Source of the DNA: DASQHW01 sp038209365
Lineage (GTDB): Bacteria > Actinomycetota > Acidimicrobiia > IMCC26256 > PALSA-610
NCBI GenBank assembly: GCA_038209365.1
Contig: JBBQXS010000074.1
Location: 1-16,926 of the forward strand
Length of the DNA: 16,926 nucleotides
Direction of reading: 5' to 3'
Each line of letters opens with the position of its first letter. The first letter of the stretch is position 1. Shown here piece by piece: positions 1 to 7,500 of the stretch. The notes below the pieces were generated by a model. It was not told where the DNA came from. It did no database searches and worked only from the letters and a program-made list of their open reading frames with translations. Position numbers and translations under genes: made by a program.

Positions 1-113
1 GGGTTGCTGGGGGCCCCCCCCCTTCAAAACCCCTTAAATTACCCGCCGCGCGGTTTTGTCCCGGGGCTCTGTGGTGTTGGGGGGGTGGGTATCCCCCCCC
101 CCCCCCACGCCCG
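1..113. other. Homopolymer-rich contig end
   Basis: The first ~110 bases hold no gene. They contain a G5C9 run at about 9-22, a G7 run at about 79-85 and a C14 run at 93-106, separated by short AT-richer or mixed pieces. This composition differs from the rest of the window. It looks like low-complexity or mis-assembled terminal sequence, so coordinates left of about 107 should be treated with caution. An open frame on the minus strand across 39-599 is a shadow of typA. Confidence 0.7.
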
Positions 114-119
114 TAGACT
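114..119 (+). promoter_or_regulatory. Candidate leaderless -10 box for typA
   Basis: TAGACT matches the actinobacterial -10 pattern TANNNT. It is followed by exactly six bases and then the typA ATG at 126, which would put the transcription start on or next to the A of the start codon. No Shine-Dalgarno sequence is seen, consistent with a leaderless mRNA. No convincing -35 can be judged because upstream sequence is homopolymeric. Confidence 0.45.
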
Positions 120-125
120 GTCCTG

Positions 126-1958
126 ATGCCCAGGCGCGAAGAACTGCGCAACCTCGCGATCGTTGCCCACGTCGATCACGGCAAGACGACGCTGGTCGAC
201 GCCTTGTTGTGGCAGTCGGGCGCGTTCCGTGAGAACCAGGACGTCAACGAGCGCGTCATGGACTCGAACGACCTGGAGCGCGAGAAGGGCATCACGATTC
301 TCGCCAAGAACACCGCCGTCCGGTACGGCGACGTCACGCTCAACATCGTCGACACGCCGGGTCACGCCGACTTCGGCGGCGAGGTCGAGCGGGCCCTGGC
401 GATGGTCGACGGGGTGCTCCTGCTGGTCGACGCGAGCGAAGGACCGCTCCCGCAGACCCGCTTCGTGCTGCGCAAGACACTCGAGGCGCGTCTGCCCGTC
501 ATCCTCGTCGTCAACAAGGTCGACCGGCCCGACGCCCGCATCGGCGAAGTGCTCGACGAGGTCTACGAGCTGTTCCTCGACCTCGGCGCTGACGAGCACC
601 AGATCGAGTTCCCGATCGTATACGCGAACGCGCGCGCGGGCTGGGCCTCACTCGAGCGCGATGTCGACGGCAGCGACCTCAAGCCGTTGTGCGAGCTGAT
701 CCTCGAACGCATCCCGGCGCCCGAGTACGACGCGGACATGCCGTTCCAGGCGCTCGTCACGAACCTCGACGCCTCGCCGTACGTCGGCCGGCTCGCGCTG
801 TGCCGGGTGCGCAACGGGCATGTGAAGCGCGGCCAGCAGGTGGTGTGGTGCCGGCTCGACGGCACGATGGAACGGGTCAAGATCTCCGAGCTCTATCTCA
901 CGGACGCGCTCGACCGGGTCGACGCGGCCGATGCCGGCCCCGGCGACATCATCGCCGTCGCGGGCATCGCCGAGATCACCATCGGCGAGACGCTCACCGA
1001 CGTCGACGATCCCCGTCCGCTCCCGCCGCTCACCGTCGACGAGCCGAGCCTGTCGATGACGGTGGGGATCAACACGTCGCCGCTCGCGGGCCAGGAAGGG
1101 AAAAGAGTCACTGCCCGCCAGGTCGAAACGCGCCTGCAGCAGGAGCTCATCGGCAACGTGTCGCTGCGCGTGCTGCCGACGGAGCGACCGGACGCGTGGG
1201 AGGTGCAGGGTCGTGGCGAGCTCCAGCTGGCGGTGCTCGTGGAGACGATGCGGCGTGAAGGATTCGAGCTCACGGTGGGCAAGCCGCAGGTTGTGATCCG
1301 CGAGATCGACGGCAAGCGCTGCGAGCCGGTCGAGCTGCTGACCGTCGACGTCCCCGAGGACTATCTCGGTGTGGTCACCCAGCTGTTGGCGCTGCGCAAG
1401 GGTCGTATGGAGCAGATGGTCAACCACGGCACGGGCTGGGTGCGCATCGACTTCCGCGTCCCGGCGCGCGGCCTCATCGGTTTCCGCACCGAGTTCATGA
1501 CCGAGACGCGCGGCACCGGCATGTTGCACCACGTCTTCGACGGTTGGGCGCCGTGGTTCGGCGAGCTGCGGACGCGCCCGCAGGGGAGCCTCGTCGCCGA
1601 TCGGCGGGGCCTGACCACGGCCTACGCGCTGATGAACCTCCAGGAACGCGGTGCCATGCTGATCGGCCCCGGCGTCGAGGTGTACGAGGGGATGATCGTC
1701 GGCGAGAACGCGCGCGCCGACGAGATGGACGTCAACCCGACGAAGGAGAAGCAGCTCACGAACCACCGGGCATCAGGCTCGGACGATCTCGTCCGGCTCG
1801 TTCCCGCCCGCGTGATGTCGTTGGAGCAGGCGCTCGAGTTCATCACCGACGACGAGTGCGTCGAGGTGACACCCAAGAGCGTCCGGCTGCGCAAGCTCAA
1901 GCTGCCGGCGAGCGACCGCGCTCGAGTCCGCAGCGCATTGAAGCCTGCCCGCACCTGA
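126..1958 (+). CDS. typA: Translational GTPase TypA/BipA
   Basis: This is a 610-residue ribosome-associated GTPase of the EF-G/LepA superfamily. In other bacteria BipA helps late 50S subunit assembly and growth under stress or cold. The N-terminal G domain is complete: G1 AHVDHGKT at residues 14-21, EKGIT in switch I, DTPGHADF from residue 76 and NKVD at 130-133. The BipA-specific C-terminal part is present, including RGLIGF near 448-453 and the following TETRGTG stretch, and the length is normal for the family. ATG 126 gives the expected short N-terminus before the P-loop. A TANNNT box lies six bases upstream. The gene converges on the amidohydrolase-like gene with only 18 bases between stop codons. 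The identification is secure; the role is transferred from the family. Confidence 0.97.
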   Translation: MPRREELRNLAIVAHVDHGKTTLVDALLWQSGAFRENQDVNERVMDSNDLEREKGITILAKNTAVRYGDVTLNIVDTPGHADFGGEVERALAMVDGVLLLVDASEGPLPQTRFVLRKTLEARLPVILVVNKVDRPDARIGEVLDEVYELFLDLGADEHQIEFPIVYANARAGWASLERDVDGSDLKPLCELILERIPAPEYDADMPFQALVTNLDASPYVGRLALCRVRNGHVKRGQQVVWCRLDGTMERVKISELYLTDALDRVDAADAGPGDIIAVAGIAEITIGETLTDVDDPRPLPPLTVDEPSLSMTVGINTSPLAGQEGKRVTARQVETRLQQELIGNVSLRVLPTERPDAWEVQGRGELQLAVLVETMRREGFELTVGKPQVVIREIDGKRCEPVELLTVDVPEDYLGVVTQLLALRKGRMEQMVNHGTGWVRIDFRVPARGLIGFRTEFMTETRGTGMLHHVFDGWAPWFGELRTRPQGSLVADRRGLTTAYALMNLQERGAMLIGPGVEVYEGMIVGENARADEMDVNPTKEKQLTNHRASGSDDLVRLVPARVMSLEQALEFITDDECVEVTPKSVRLRKLKLPASDRARVRSALKPART

Positions 1959-1976
1959 CGCAGGGACTTCTCGGTC

Positions 1977-2798
1977 TCAGGACGGCCGCGTCAACAGGCG
2001 GCGGGCGGTGCCGCCCAGGAACAGCGCCATCGCCTCGTCGTCGAGCGGCAGCGTCTTCGCTTCGGCGAGAGAGCGGCGCATCGGGAACCACGGTTCGTCG
2101 CTGCCCCACAGCACCCGGCCCCGGTAGGTCCTGGAATTCATGAACTGCACAAGGTTCGGGTCCATGTACTTGGGCGCGTATGCCGTGCACGACAGAAAGA
2201 GATTCGGCCATTTGCGCATGTAGTTCATGAGGAGCTCTTCGTACGGGTGGCCCATGTGCGCGACGATCACCGTGAGATCCGGGAAGTCGATCAGCACGTC
2301 CTCGAGCAGCTCGGGATGTTGCACGCGTGAGCGCACTCGCGGTCCCGGGATGCCTGCGTTGATCGCGCACGGGAGACCCAGCTCCTCGCACACCTGGTAC
2401 ACCGGATAGTGGCGCGCGTCGTTCGTGGGAACCTGCGACGCGAGCGGCATCACGCGGACCATGCAGAACGCCGGGTGCTGCGCGAGCGCACGGATCTGGC
2501 GGACCTGGCGGCCCGGTCGCGACGGGTCGCCGACACCACCGGCCACGAGGAAGCGACCCGGATGGGCGTCGCAGATCGCAAGGAGCTTGTCGGTGTTGCG
2601 GTCGAGGCCGCCGGTGAAGACGCCGGTCGTCACGCCGAGGTCGTCCATCGTCGCGAGCAGTGAATCCACCCCGACCGGGCCGCTGCTGCCGAGGTACCCC
2701 GGCACTCCTTCGTAGCCCTCCTGCCGGACGAAGTCGTCCCCCAGTTGCTCGGTGACGAGGTTGACCCAGAGGTCGAGGATGTCGGTCGTTGCGTCCAC
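1977..2798 (-). CDS. Amidohydrolase-2 family protein with altered metal site
   Basis: This 273-residue protein resembles the amidohydrolase_2 (ACMSD/decarboxylase-like) TIM-barrel family. It retains the late hallmarks: FPDLTVIVAHMGHPYEE, an N-[LV]-F/Y strand before the barrel end, and LWGSDEPW. The N-terminal metal motif, usually DxHxH, reads DLWVNL, so HxH is replaced by WxN. The usual His of the later strand (typically H-[ST]-G) appears as INAG. Canonical metal-dependent hydrolysis or decarboxylation is therefore doubtful, and a non-canonical subfamily is more likely. The start is GTG at 2798 with a TANNNT box nine bases upstream. It diverges from the alcohol dehydrogenase across 91 bases and converges on typA. 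The fold assignment is fairly sure; the reaction is unknown. Confidence 0.8.
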   Translation of the reverse strand: MDATTDILDLWVNLVTEQLGDDFVRQEGYEGVPGYLGSSGPVGVDSLLATMDDLGVTTGVFTGGLDRNTDKLLAICDAHPGRFLVAGGVGDPSRPGRQVRQIRALAQHPAFCMVRVMPLASQVPTNDARHYPVYQVCEELGLPCAINAGIPGPRVRSRVQHPELLEDVLIDFPDLTVIVAHMGHPYEELLMNYMRKWPNLFLSCTAYAPKYMDPNLVQFMNSRTYRGRVLWGSDEPWFPMRRSLAEAKTLPLDDEAMALFLGGTARRLLTRPS

Positions 2799-2807
2799 GG
2801 CTCGCGG

Positions 2808-2813
2808 ACGTTA
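2808..2813 (-). promoter_or_regulatory. Candidate -10 box for the amidohydrolase-like gene
   Basis: Read on the minus strand, this is TAACGT, a TANNNT hexamer ending nine bases before the GTG start at 2798. It would give a leader of only about zero to three bases. No clear -35 is visible. Confidence 0.35.
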
Positions 2814-2877
2814 CCGAATGGCCGCTCACCGTGCCCCGGCAACGCGGTCGAGGTGGTCGCGGGCCGAACCGCCCCGG

Positions 2878-2883
2878 TACCGT
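2878..2883 (+). promoter_or_regulatory. Candidate leaderless -10 box for the ADH operon
   Basis: TACCGT fits TANNNT and is followed by exactly six bases and the ATG at 2890, the same geometry as at typA. This predicts a leaderless transcript for the four-gene unit that starts here. No Shine-Dalgarno sequence precedes the ATG. Confidence 0.45.
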
Positions 2884-2889
2884 GCGGAC

Positions 2890-3990
2890 ATGCGTGCTGC
2901 CCTGCTCGAAGCGTCCGAGAAGCCCCTCAACGTCGTCGACGACATCGACATCGACGAACCGCGCCCCGGCGAGGTGCTGGTGCGCGTCACGAACTGCGGC
3001 GTGTGCCACTCCGATCTCTCGTTGCAGAACGGCACATTCCCGTTCACGGCACCGACGGTGCTCGGGCACGAAGCCGCAGGCGTCGTCGAGCAGGTCGGGG
3101 CCGGCATCACCTCCGTCGCGCCCGGAGACAAGGTCGTGCTGACGCCGGTGCCGTCGTGCAACGAGTGCTACTGGTGCCTCCGAGGCGAGTACGGGTGCTG
3201 CGTGAATGCGGCAACTCTCACGACCGGGACGTTGCTCGACGGCCACACGCCGCTGTCGCGCCACGGTCAGCCGGTGCTTCGCGGGGTCGGGCTCGGTGGC
3301 TTCGCGGAGTATGTGATCACGACCGCGAGCGGGGCGGTGAAGGTCGCCGACGACACGCCCCTCGAGGTCGCGTGCGTCATCGGCTGCGCAGTGCAGACCG
3401 GGGTCGGCGCGGTGCTGAACACCGCGCGCGTCCCGGAAGGTGCGACCGTCCTCGTGGTCGGCGCCGGCGGGATCGGCATCGCGATCGTGCAAGGCGCGCG
3501 CATTGCGGGCGCGTCGACGATCATCGTCTCCGACCCGGTCGCCGAGCGGCGGGAGAACGCCAAGCGGTTCGGCGCAACCCACGTGATCGACCCGTCGACC
3601 CAAGATGTGATCGGCGCCGTGCACGAGCTGACCGGAGGCATCGGTGTCGACGACGCGTTCGACGCCGTGGGCGCGGGCCCGGTGATCGAGACGTGCATCT
3701 GGGCGACACGCAACGGAGGAACGACGGTGATGGTCGGCGCCGGCGGCTTGGAGCAAAGCCTCACGATCGCGCCGCCGGTCGTCTTCTCGTTGTCGGAACG
3801 CAAGCTGATCGGATGCCTGCTGGGGAGCTCCAACGGGCGTCGCGACATTCCCCGGCTGCTCGCGTTGTGGCGTGCGGGCCGTCTCGACCTCGAGGGCATG
3901 ATCACGGCCCGCCGGCCGCTCGCCGAGATCAACGACGCGTTCGACGACATGACCGCAGGACGCGGGCTGCGCACGGTCCTCACGATCTGA
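2890..3990 (+). CDS. Zinc-dependent alcohol dehydrogenase (class III-like)
   Basis: This 366-residue medium-chain dehydrogenase probably oxidises an alcohol, or reduces an aldehyde, with NAD(H) in the cytosol. Catalytic zinc ligands are visible in CGVCHSD (Cys36), GHE (His60-Glu61) and VIGC (Cys166). A structural-zinc loop carries Cys90, Cys93, Cys96 and Cys104. The Rossmann motif GAGGIG is at 191-196, and Asp215 at the end of the next strand suggests NAD rather than NADP. I chose ATG 2890 because the conserved fold begins there; the open frame extends upstream to 2752 but runs into the divergent neighbour. It is the first gene of a coupled unit, and its stop overlaps the next start (TGATG). 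The physiological substrate cannot be told. Confidence 0.93.
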   Translation: MRAALLEASEKPLNVVDDIDIDEPRPGEVLVRVTNCGVCHSDLSLQNGTFPFTAPTVLGHEAAGVVEQVGAGITSVAPGDKVVLTPVPSCNECYWCLRGEYGCCVNAATLTTGTLLDGHTPLSRHGQPVLRGVGLGGFAEYVITTASGAVKVADDTPLEVACVIGCAVQTGVGAVLNTARVPEGATVLVVGAGGIGIAIVQGARIAGASTIIVSDPVAERRENAKRFGATHVIDPSTQDVIGAVHELTGGIGVDDAFDAVGAGPVIETCIWATRNGGTTVMVGAGGLEQSLTIAPPVVFSLSERKLIGCLLGSSNGRRDIPRLLALWRAGRLDLEGMITARRPLAEINDAFDDMTAGRGLRTVLTI

Positions 3991-4499
3991 TGGACGTCGA
4001 ACTTCCGCCCCAGCTCGAGGACTTCGTGTACGGCCAGGTGCGCACTGGACGCTACGTCGACGCGCCGGAAGTCGTGCGCGAGGCACTGCGGCAGATGCGT
4101 GCGCTGGTGAAGGCGACCGAGGATCCGACCGTCGCGGGGTTGGTGCGCGATGCGATCGGACTCGCCACCCAGGCCCAACGCGATGTCGGGTCGATGCTGC
4201 AGTCGACCGAACGGGAAAGCACGGTCCTCAGCGAGGTCGTCGGGCACGCGAGCGCAGTCGCGAATGCGGCCTTCGACGCAGTCCGCAAGGTGCCGGGCGC
4301 CCGGGAGCTCGACCGGATACTCCGCGCGCCGATGGATGGTGTGACGGTGGCGGCCCAGCAAGGCGAGCTGCAGGCGCGTGCCATGCGGGCGAACCTCGAA
4401 GCCACCGCCAAGGCGCTCGGCATGCTCACCGCCGTGCTCGAGCGTGTGAACGCGGCGAGCCGCACCGTCAACAGCGTGATCTCACCGCCGAGCTCTTGA
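3990..4499 (+). CDS. ParD-like N-terminus with long helical extension
   Basis: This is a 169-residue hypothetical protein. Residues about 3-36 read like the ParD/CC2985-type antitoxin N-terminus (LPPQLEDFV, then GRYVDAPEVVREALRQM), a ribbon-helix-helix DNA-binding fold. The remaining ~130 residues are Ala- and Arg-rich and look mostly helical, ending in a Ser/Pro tail. Typical ParD antitoxins are only about 80-90 residues and sit beside parE. Here no RelE/ParE-like toxin is encoded on either side, since the neighbours are an alcohol dehydrogenase and a pyrophosphatase. The ATG start overlaps the ADH stop (TGATG), and its stop overlaps the pyrophosphatase TTG, implying translational coupling. 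It could be a local DNA-binding regulator or a structural protein that reuses the motif. The function is not known. Confidence 0.75.
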   Translation: MDVELPPQLEDFVYGQVRTGRYVDAPEVVREALRQMRALVKATEDPTVAGLVRDAIGLATQAQRDVGSMLQSTERESTVLSEVVGHASAVANAAFDAVRKVPGARELDRILRAPMDGVTVAAQQGELQARAMRANLEATAKALGMLTAVLERVNAASRTVNSVISPPSS

Positions 4500-4996
4500 G
4501 CGGACAACCGAAGGCGATCGAGCACGAGGTCATCGTCGAGATCCCGAAGGGCTCGCGCAACAAGTACGAGATGGACCACGACGTCGGCGCGATCTGGCTC
4601 GATCGCACGCTGTTCACCTCGATGCAGTACCCGGGCGACTACGGCTTCTTCCCGCGGACGCTTGCCGACGACGGAGATCCGCTCGACGCGCTCGTGCTTC
4701 TCGCCGAGCCGACATTCCCCGGCTGCCACGTGATGGTGCGCGCCGTCGCGGTCTTCTGGATGTCGGACGAGAAGGGCGAGGACGCGAAGGTGCTGTGCGT
4801 CCCGGCGCACGATCCTCGGTGGGCAACGGTCCACGATCTCGGCGACATCGACGACCACCAGTTGGGCGAGATCGAGCACTTCTTCGAGTTCTACAAGACG
4901 ATCGAGCCCGGCAAGAGCACGAGCACGCGGGGTTGGGAAGGTGCCGGCGCCGCCGTGGCCGCGATCGTCGCCGCAAAGGCAGCGCATCGGGGATGA
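4496..4996 (+). CDS. ppa: Inorganic pyrophosphatase, family I
   Basis: This is a soluble Mg-dependent enzyme that hydrolyses pyrophosphate to two phosphates, pulling biosynthetic and acyl-CoA-forming reactions forward. The 166-residue length fits actinobacterial family I enzymes. The signature DGDPLD (Asp59, Asp61, Asp64) is intact, as are the second metal-site region DEKGEDAK (91-98), the early E-I-P-K-G-S-R-N-K-Y-E stretch (15-25) and YPGDYGF (45-51). The conserved Glu15 lies close to the N-terminus, which forces the TTG start at 4496. That TTG overlaps the previous stop (TTGA), and the stop overlaps the next ATG (ATGA). A TTG start with overlap suggests translation depends on coupling to the ParD-like gene. 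Confidence 0.96.
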   Translation: MSGQPKAIEHEVIVEIPKGSRNKYEMDHDVGAIWLDRTLFTSMQYPGDYGFFPRTLADDGDPLDALVLLAEPTFPGCHVMVRAVAVFWMSDEKGEDAKVLCVPAHDPRWATVHDLGDIDDHQLGEIEHFFEFYKTIEPGKSTSTRGWEGAGAAVAAIVAAKAAHRG

Positions 4997-6291
4997 CTGC
5001 TCGCGAAATGAGCGTCGAGGACGCGGCCGCGCTCGTGCGCGCGACCGACACGATGGCCGCGCCCCTCGGGCCGGGTGCGCCCGCCGCATTCCTGCACGCG
5101 CTCGGCGCGCGCGACGACTGGGTCCATCTCGAGGTGTTCGGCGGGCTCCTGCTCGATGTGTACACGCTGTTCACCAAGCACGGTGTCCGCTACCTCAGTG
5201 GCTTCTTCGGACCCGCGGAGCGCCTGCTGATCGACGCCGGCGCGGACATCGAGTTCGTGCCGGCCGACTTCCGCCGGTTCGCCACGCTTGCCGAGCGTTT
5301 CGCACCGCGTGTCATGACGACGACGGTGACGCCGCCCGACGAACACGGCAACATGAGCCTGTCCTTGCACGCGGGCGCGACCGTGCGCGAGCTGCACCGC
5401 GCAGCGGCAGATCCCGAACGCATCGTGATCGTGGAAGCGAACACGCAGGTGCCTCGCACGATGGGTCTCCCACCCGAGTACCCGCATGTGCTCCACGTGG
5501 ACGAGGTGGACGTCATCGTTCCGACCGACCGGCCGCCGTTCGTGCTGGAGGAGCCGCCGCCGACCGACGTGGAGCAGGCGATCGCCGCGTGCGCGCGAAC
5601 GTTCATCACCGACGGTTGCACCCTCCAGACCGGTATCGGCGGAGTGCCGTCGATGGTGGTGTCGCTCCTCGCCGAGCAGGAGGGCGGCGACTACGGCGTG
5701 CACTCGGAGATGTTCACGACCGGCCTCATGCGCCTGCATCAGGCCGGCAAGGTCACGAACGCGCGCAAAGGTCAGTTCGAGGGCTTCTCGATCTCGACGT
5801 TCGCGCTGGGCACGCTCGAGCTGTACTCGTGGCTCGACGGCAATGCCGACGTTCGCTTCCTGCCCGTGGAGGTCGTGAACGCTCCCGAGACGATCGCGCG
5901 CAACCATCACGTGGTGTCGATCAACGGCGCGCTGGCGGTCGACCTCTTCGGGCAAGTCGTGGCGGACCGCATCGGGGGTCGTCAGTACTCGGGCATCGGC
6001 GGCCACGAGGACTTCGTCGCGCAGTCGGGCCTCGAGCTCGAGGACCGTTCGCTGATCTGCCTGCCCTCGCTCGCCACGGTGAATGGTGCGACGGTGTCCC
6101 GTATCGTCGAGACGTTGCCGCCCGGCACGACGGTCACCACGCCTCGTCATCAGGTCGATGTCGTGCTCACCGAGCAGGGCGCGGCCGAGTTGCGGGGCCG
6201 CACGACTCGCGAACGGGCAAAGGCGCTCGCCGAGCTCGCCCATCCCGACTTCCGCGACCGTCTCCGCGCCGCCGCGGCGATGCTGCGCTGA
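4993..6291 (+). CDS. Acetyl-CoA hydrolase/transferase family (4-hydroxybutyrate CoA-transferase-like)
   Basis: This is a 432-residue class I-type CoA-transferase. Such enzymes move CoA between a carboxylic acid and acetyl-CoA or another acyl-CoA, through a glutamyl-CoA intermediate. Visible family motifs are LQTGIGGVPS (211-220), the catalytic-Glu region GVHSEMF (Glu239) and a C-terminal GIGGHEDF stretch. The length agrees with the 4-hydroxybutyrate/acetate CoA-transferase group. ATG 4993 overlaps the ppa stop (ATGA); ATG 5008 is an alternative. The acid substrate is not identifiable. As last gene of the ADH-ParD-like-ppa unit, it could act on an acid made by oxidation of an alcohol. It converges on the P450 with three bases between stops. 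Confidence 0.9.
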   Translation: MTAREMSVEDAAALVRATDTMAAPLGPGAPAAFLHALGARDDWVHLEVFGGLLLDVYTLFTKHGVRYLSGFFGPAERLLIDAGADIEFVPADFRRFATLAERFAPRVMTTTVTPPDEHGNMSLSLHAGATVRELHRAAADPERIVIVEANTQVPRTMGLPPEYPHVLHVDEVDVIVPTDRPPFVLEEPPPTDVEQAIAACARTFITDGCTLQTGIGGVPSMVVSLLAEQEGGDYGVHSEMFTTGLMRLHQAGKVTNARKGQFEGFSISTFALGTLELYSWLDGNADVRFLPVEVVNAPETIARNHHVVSINGALAVDLFGQVVADRIGGRQYSGIGGHEDFVAQSGLELEDRSLICLPSLATVNGATVSRIVETLPPGTTVTTPRHQVDVVLTEQGAAELRGRTTRERAKALAELAHPDFRDRLRAAAAMLR

Positions 6292-6294
6292 TCG

Positions 6295-7491
6295 CTAGCC
6301 GGTGAACGGCACGCTCGCGAAGCCGTGGACGTTGCTCATGTGCACCCGGCGAAGCTTGGCTTCGTCGATCTCGTAGTCCGGAAACATCCGCGAGAACTCC
6401 TCCAAGCCCACGCGGCCTTCGAGGCGCGCGAGCGCGGCGCCGAGACAGAAGTGCAGGCCGTGCCCGAACCCGAGTGGCACGTGGGTCCCGCGACCGACGT
6501 CGAAGCGATCCGCGTCGACGTACTCGCGCTCGTCGCGATTCGCCGAGCCCGTGAGCAGCAGCACGCGCGATCCTTTCGGCATCGTGACGCCGTGCGCCGT
6601 GACGTCGTCGGTGAGGACGCGACCCTGGTACTGCGATGGCGCCCAGTAGCGCAGTGTCTCGTCGACCGCGCCCGGGATCACGCCGGGGTCGTCGATGATG
6701 CGGTCCCACTCTTCCGGATTGCGTTGGAACAGCACCACCGCGTTCGCAAGCAGCTTCGTGAGCGTCTCGGTGCCCGCCGAACCGATGAGCTGACAGAAGC
6801 CGACAACGTCCTGGTCGGTGAGCCGGGAGATGTTGCCGTCGCCGTCGTCGATCTCGGCTTCGATGAGCTTGCTCACGAACCCGCGATCGGGCCGGGCGCG
6901 CTTGTCTGCGACGAACGCGAACCAGTACTTCGTCGTGCGACCCATCGCTTCGAGCGCGTGGTGAGAGATGTAGGGCGGCCCCTCGAGGCGTTCGAGCATG
7001 GCGTCCATGTCCTGGCGGAGTGCGTCGCGGTCGGCCGCCGGCACGTCGAGCAGCTCCATGATCACGTTCATCGGCAGCAGAGCCGAGAACTCCTCGACGA
7101 AGTCGCCGCCGTGCTTCTCGCGCAACGGCTCGAGCAGCCCGACCGCGGTCTCGCGCACGAAGGGCTCGAGCTCGGAGATCGCCCGAGGGGTGAAGGCCCG
7201 GCTCACGAGCTTGCGATGCACGTCGTGCTCGGGGGGATCCATGAAGATCATCATCGGGAGCAGTGACTCGGTGTCGATCTTCTCGATCGTCGTGCCCTCG
7301 GCCGAGCTGTAGAGCAGGGGTTGCTGCGACGCCTCGTGCACGTCCGCATAACGCGAGAGGGCATACCAACCGTGGTCCTCGTTGCGGTAACAGGGCGCGT
7401 GGTCCCGTAACCACCGGTAGACCGGATATGGGTCGGCGTGGAACTCGTGGGAGAACGGGTCCATCTGCAAGCCGACATCGTCGCGCGTCAA
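6295..7491 (-). CDS. Cytochrome P450
   Basis: This is a soluble bacterial P450 monooxygenase of 398 residues from the TTG at 7491. The I-helix oxygen-activation motif AGTET is at 239-243, the K-helix ETLR at 278-281 and the heme-binding loop FGHGLHFCLG at 342-351, with the thiolate ligand Cys349. The N-terminal DPYPVYRWLRDHAP segment is typical of bacterial CYPs. The start is uncertain. TTG 7491 follows a GGAGG at a wide 12-base spacing. ATG 7464 would shorten the protein by nine residues. ATG 7530 would lengthen it and overlap the divergent phosphatase. No ferredoxin or reductase lies in the window. The substrate is unknown; sterols, fatty acids or xenobiotics are all possible. Confidence 0.95.
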   Translation of the reverse strand: MTRDDVGLQMDPFSHEFHADPYPVYRWLRDHAPCYRNEDHGWYALSRYADVHEASQQPLLYSSAEGTTIEKIDTESLLPMMIFMDPPEHDVHRKLVSRAFTPRAISELEPFVRETAVGLLEPLREKHGGDFVEEFSALLPMNVIMELLDVPAADRDALRQDMDAMLERLEGPPYISHHALEAMGRTTKYWFAFVADKRARPDRGFVSKLIEAEIDDGDGNISRLTDQDVVGFCQLIGSAGTETLTKLLANAVVLFQRNPEEWDRIIDDPGVIPGAVDETLRYWAPSQYQGRVLTDDVTAHGVTMPKGSRVLLLTGSANRDEREYVDADRFDVGRGTHVPLGFGHGLHFCLGAALARLEGRVGLEEFSRMFPDYEIDEAKLRRVHMSNVHGFASVPFTG

Positions 7492-7500
7492 GATGGGTGC

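Noticed and set aside
648..1766. Minus-strand open frame of 372 codons inside typA
   Set aside because: It is a shadow of the BipA gene; typA has complete GTPase motifs across the same bases.
1959..1976. Intrinsic terminator between typA and the amidohydrolase-like gene
   Set aside because: Only 18 bases, with no stable stem and no T-tract.
1897..4086. Long minus-strand open frame (729 codons), and a similar one at 13628-15685
   Set aside because: They lie antisense to well-supported genes, have Arg/His/Pro-rich composition typical of GC-rich shadow frames, and show no domain.
2745..4996. Toxin partner for the ParD-like gene
   Set aside because: Frames beside it encode an alcohol dehydrogenase and a pyrophosphatase; no small RelE/ParE-like frame is present on either strand.
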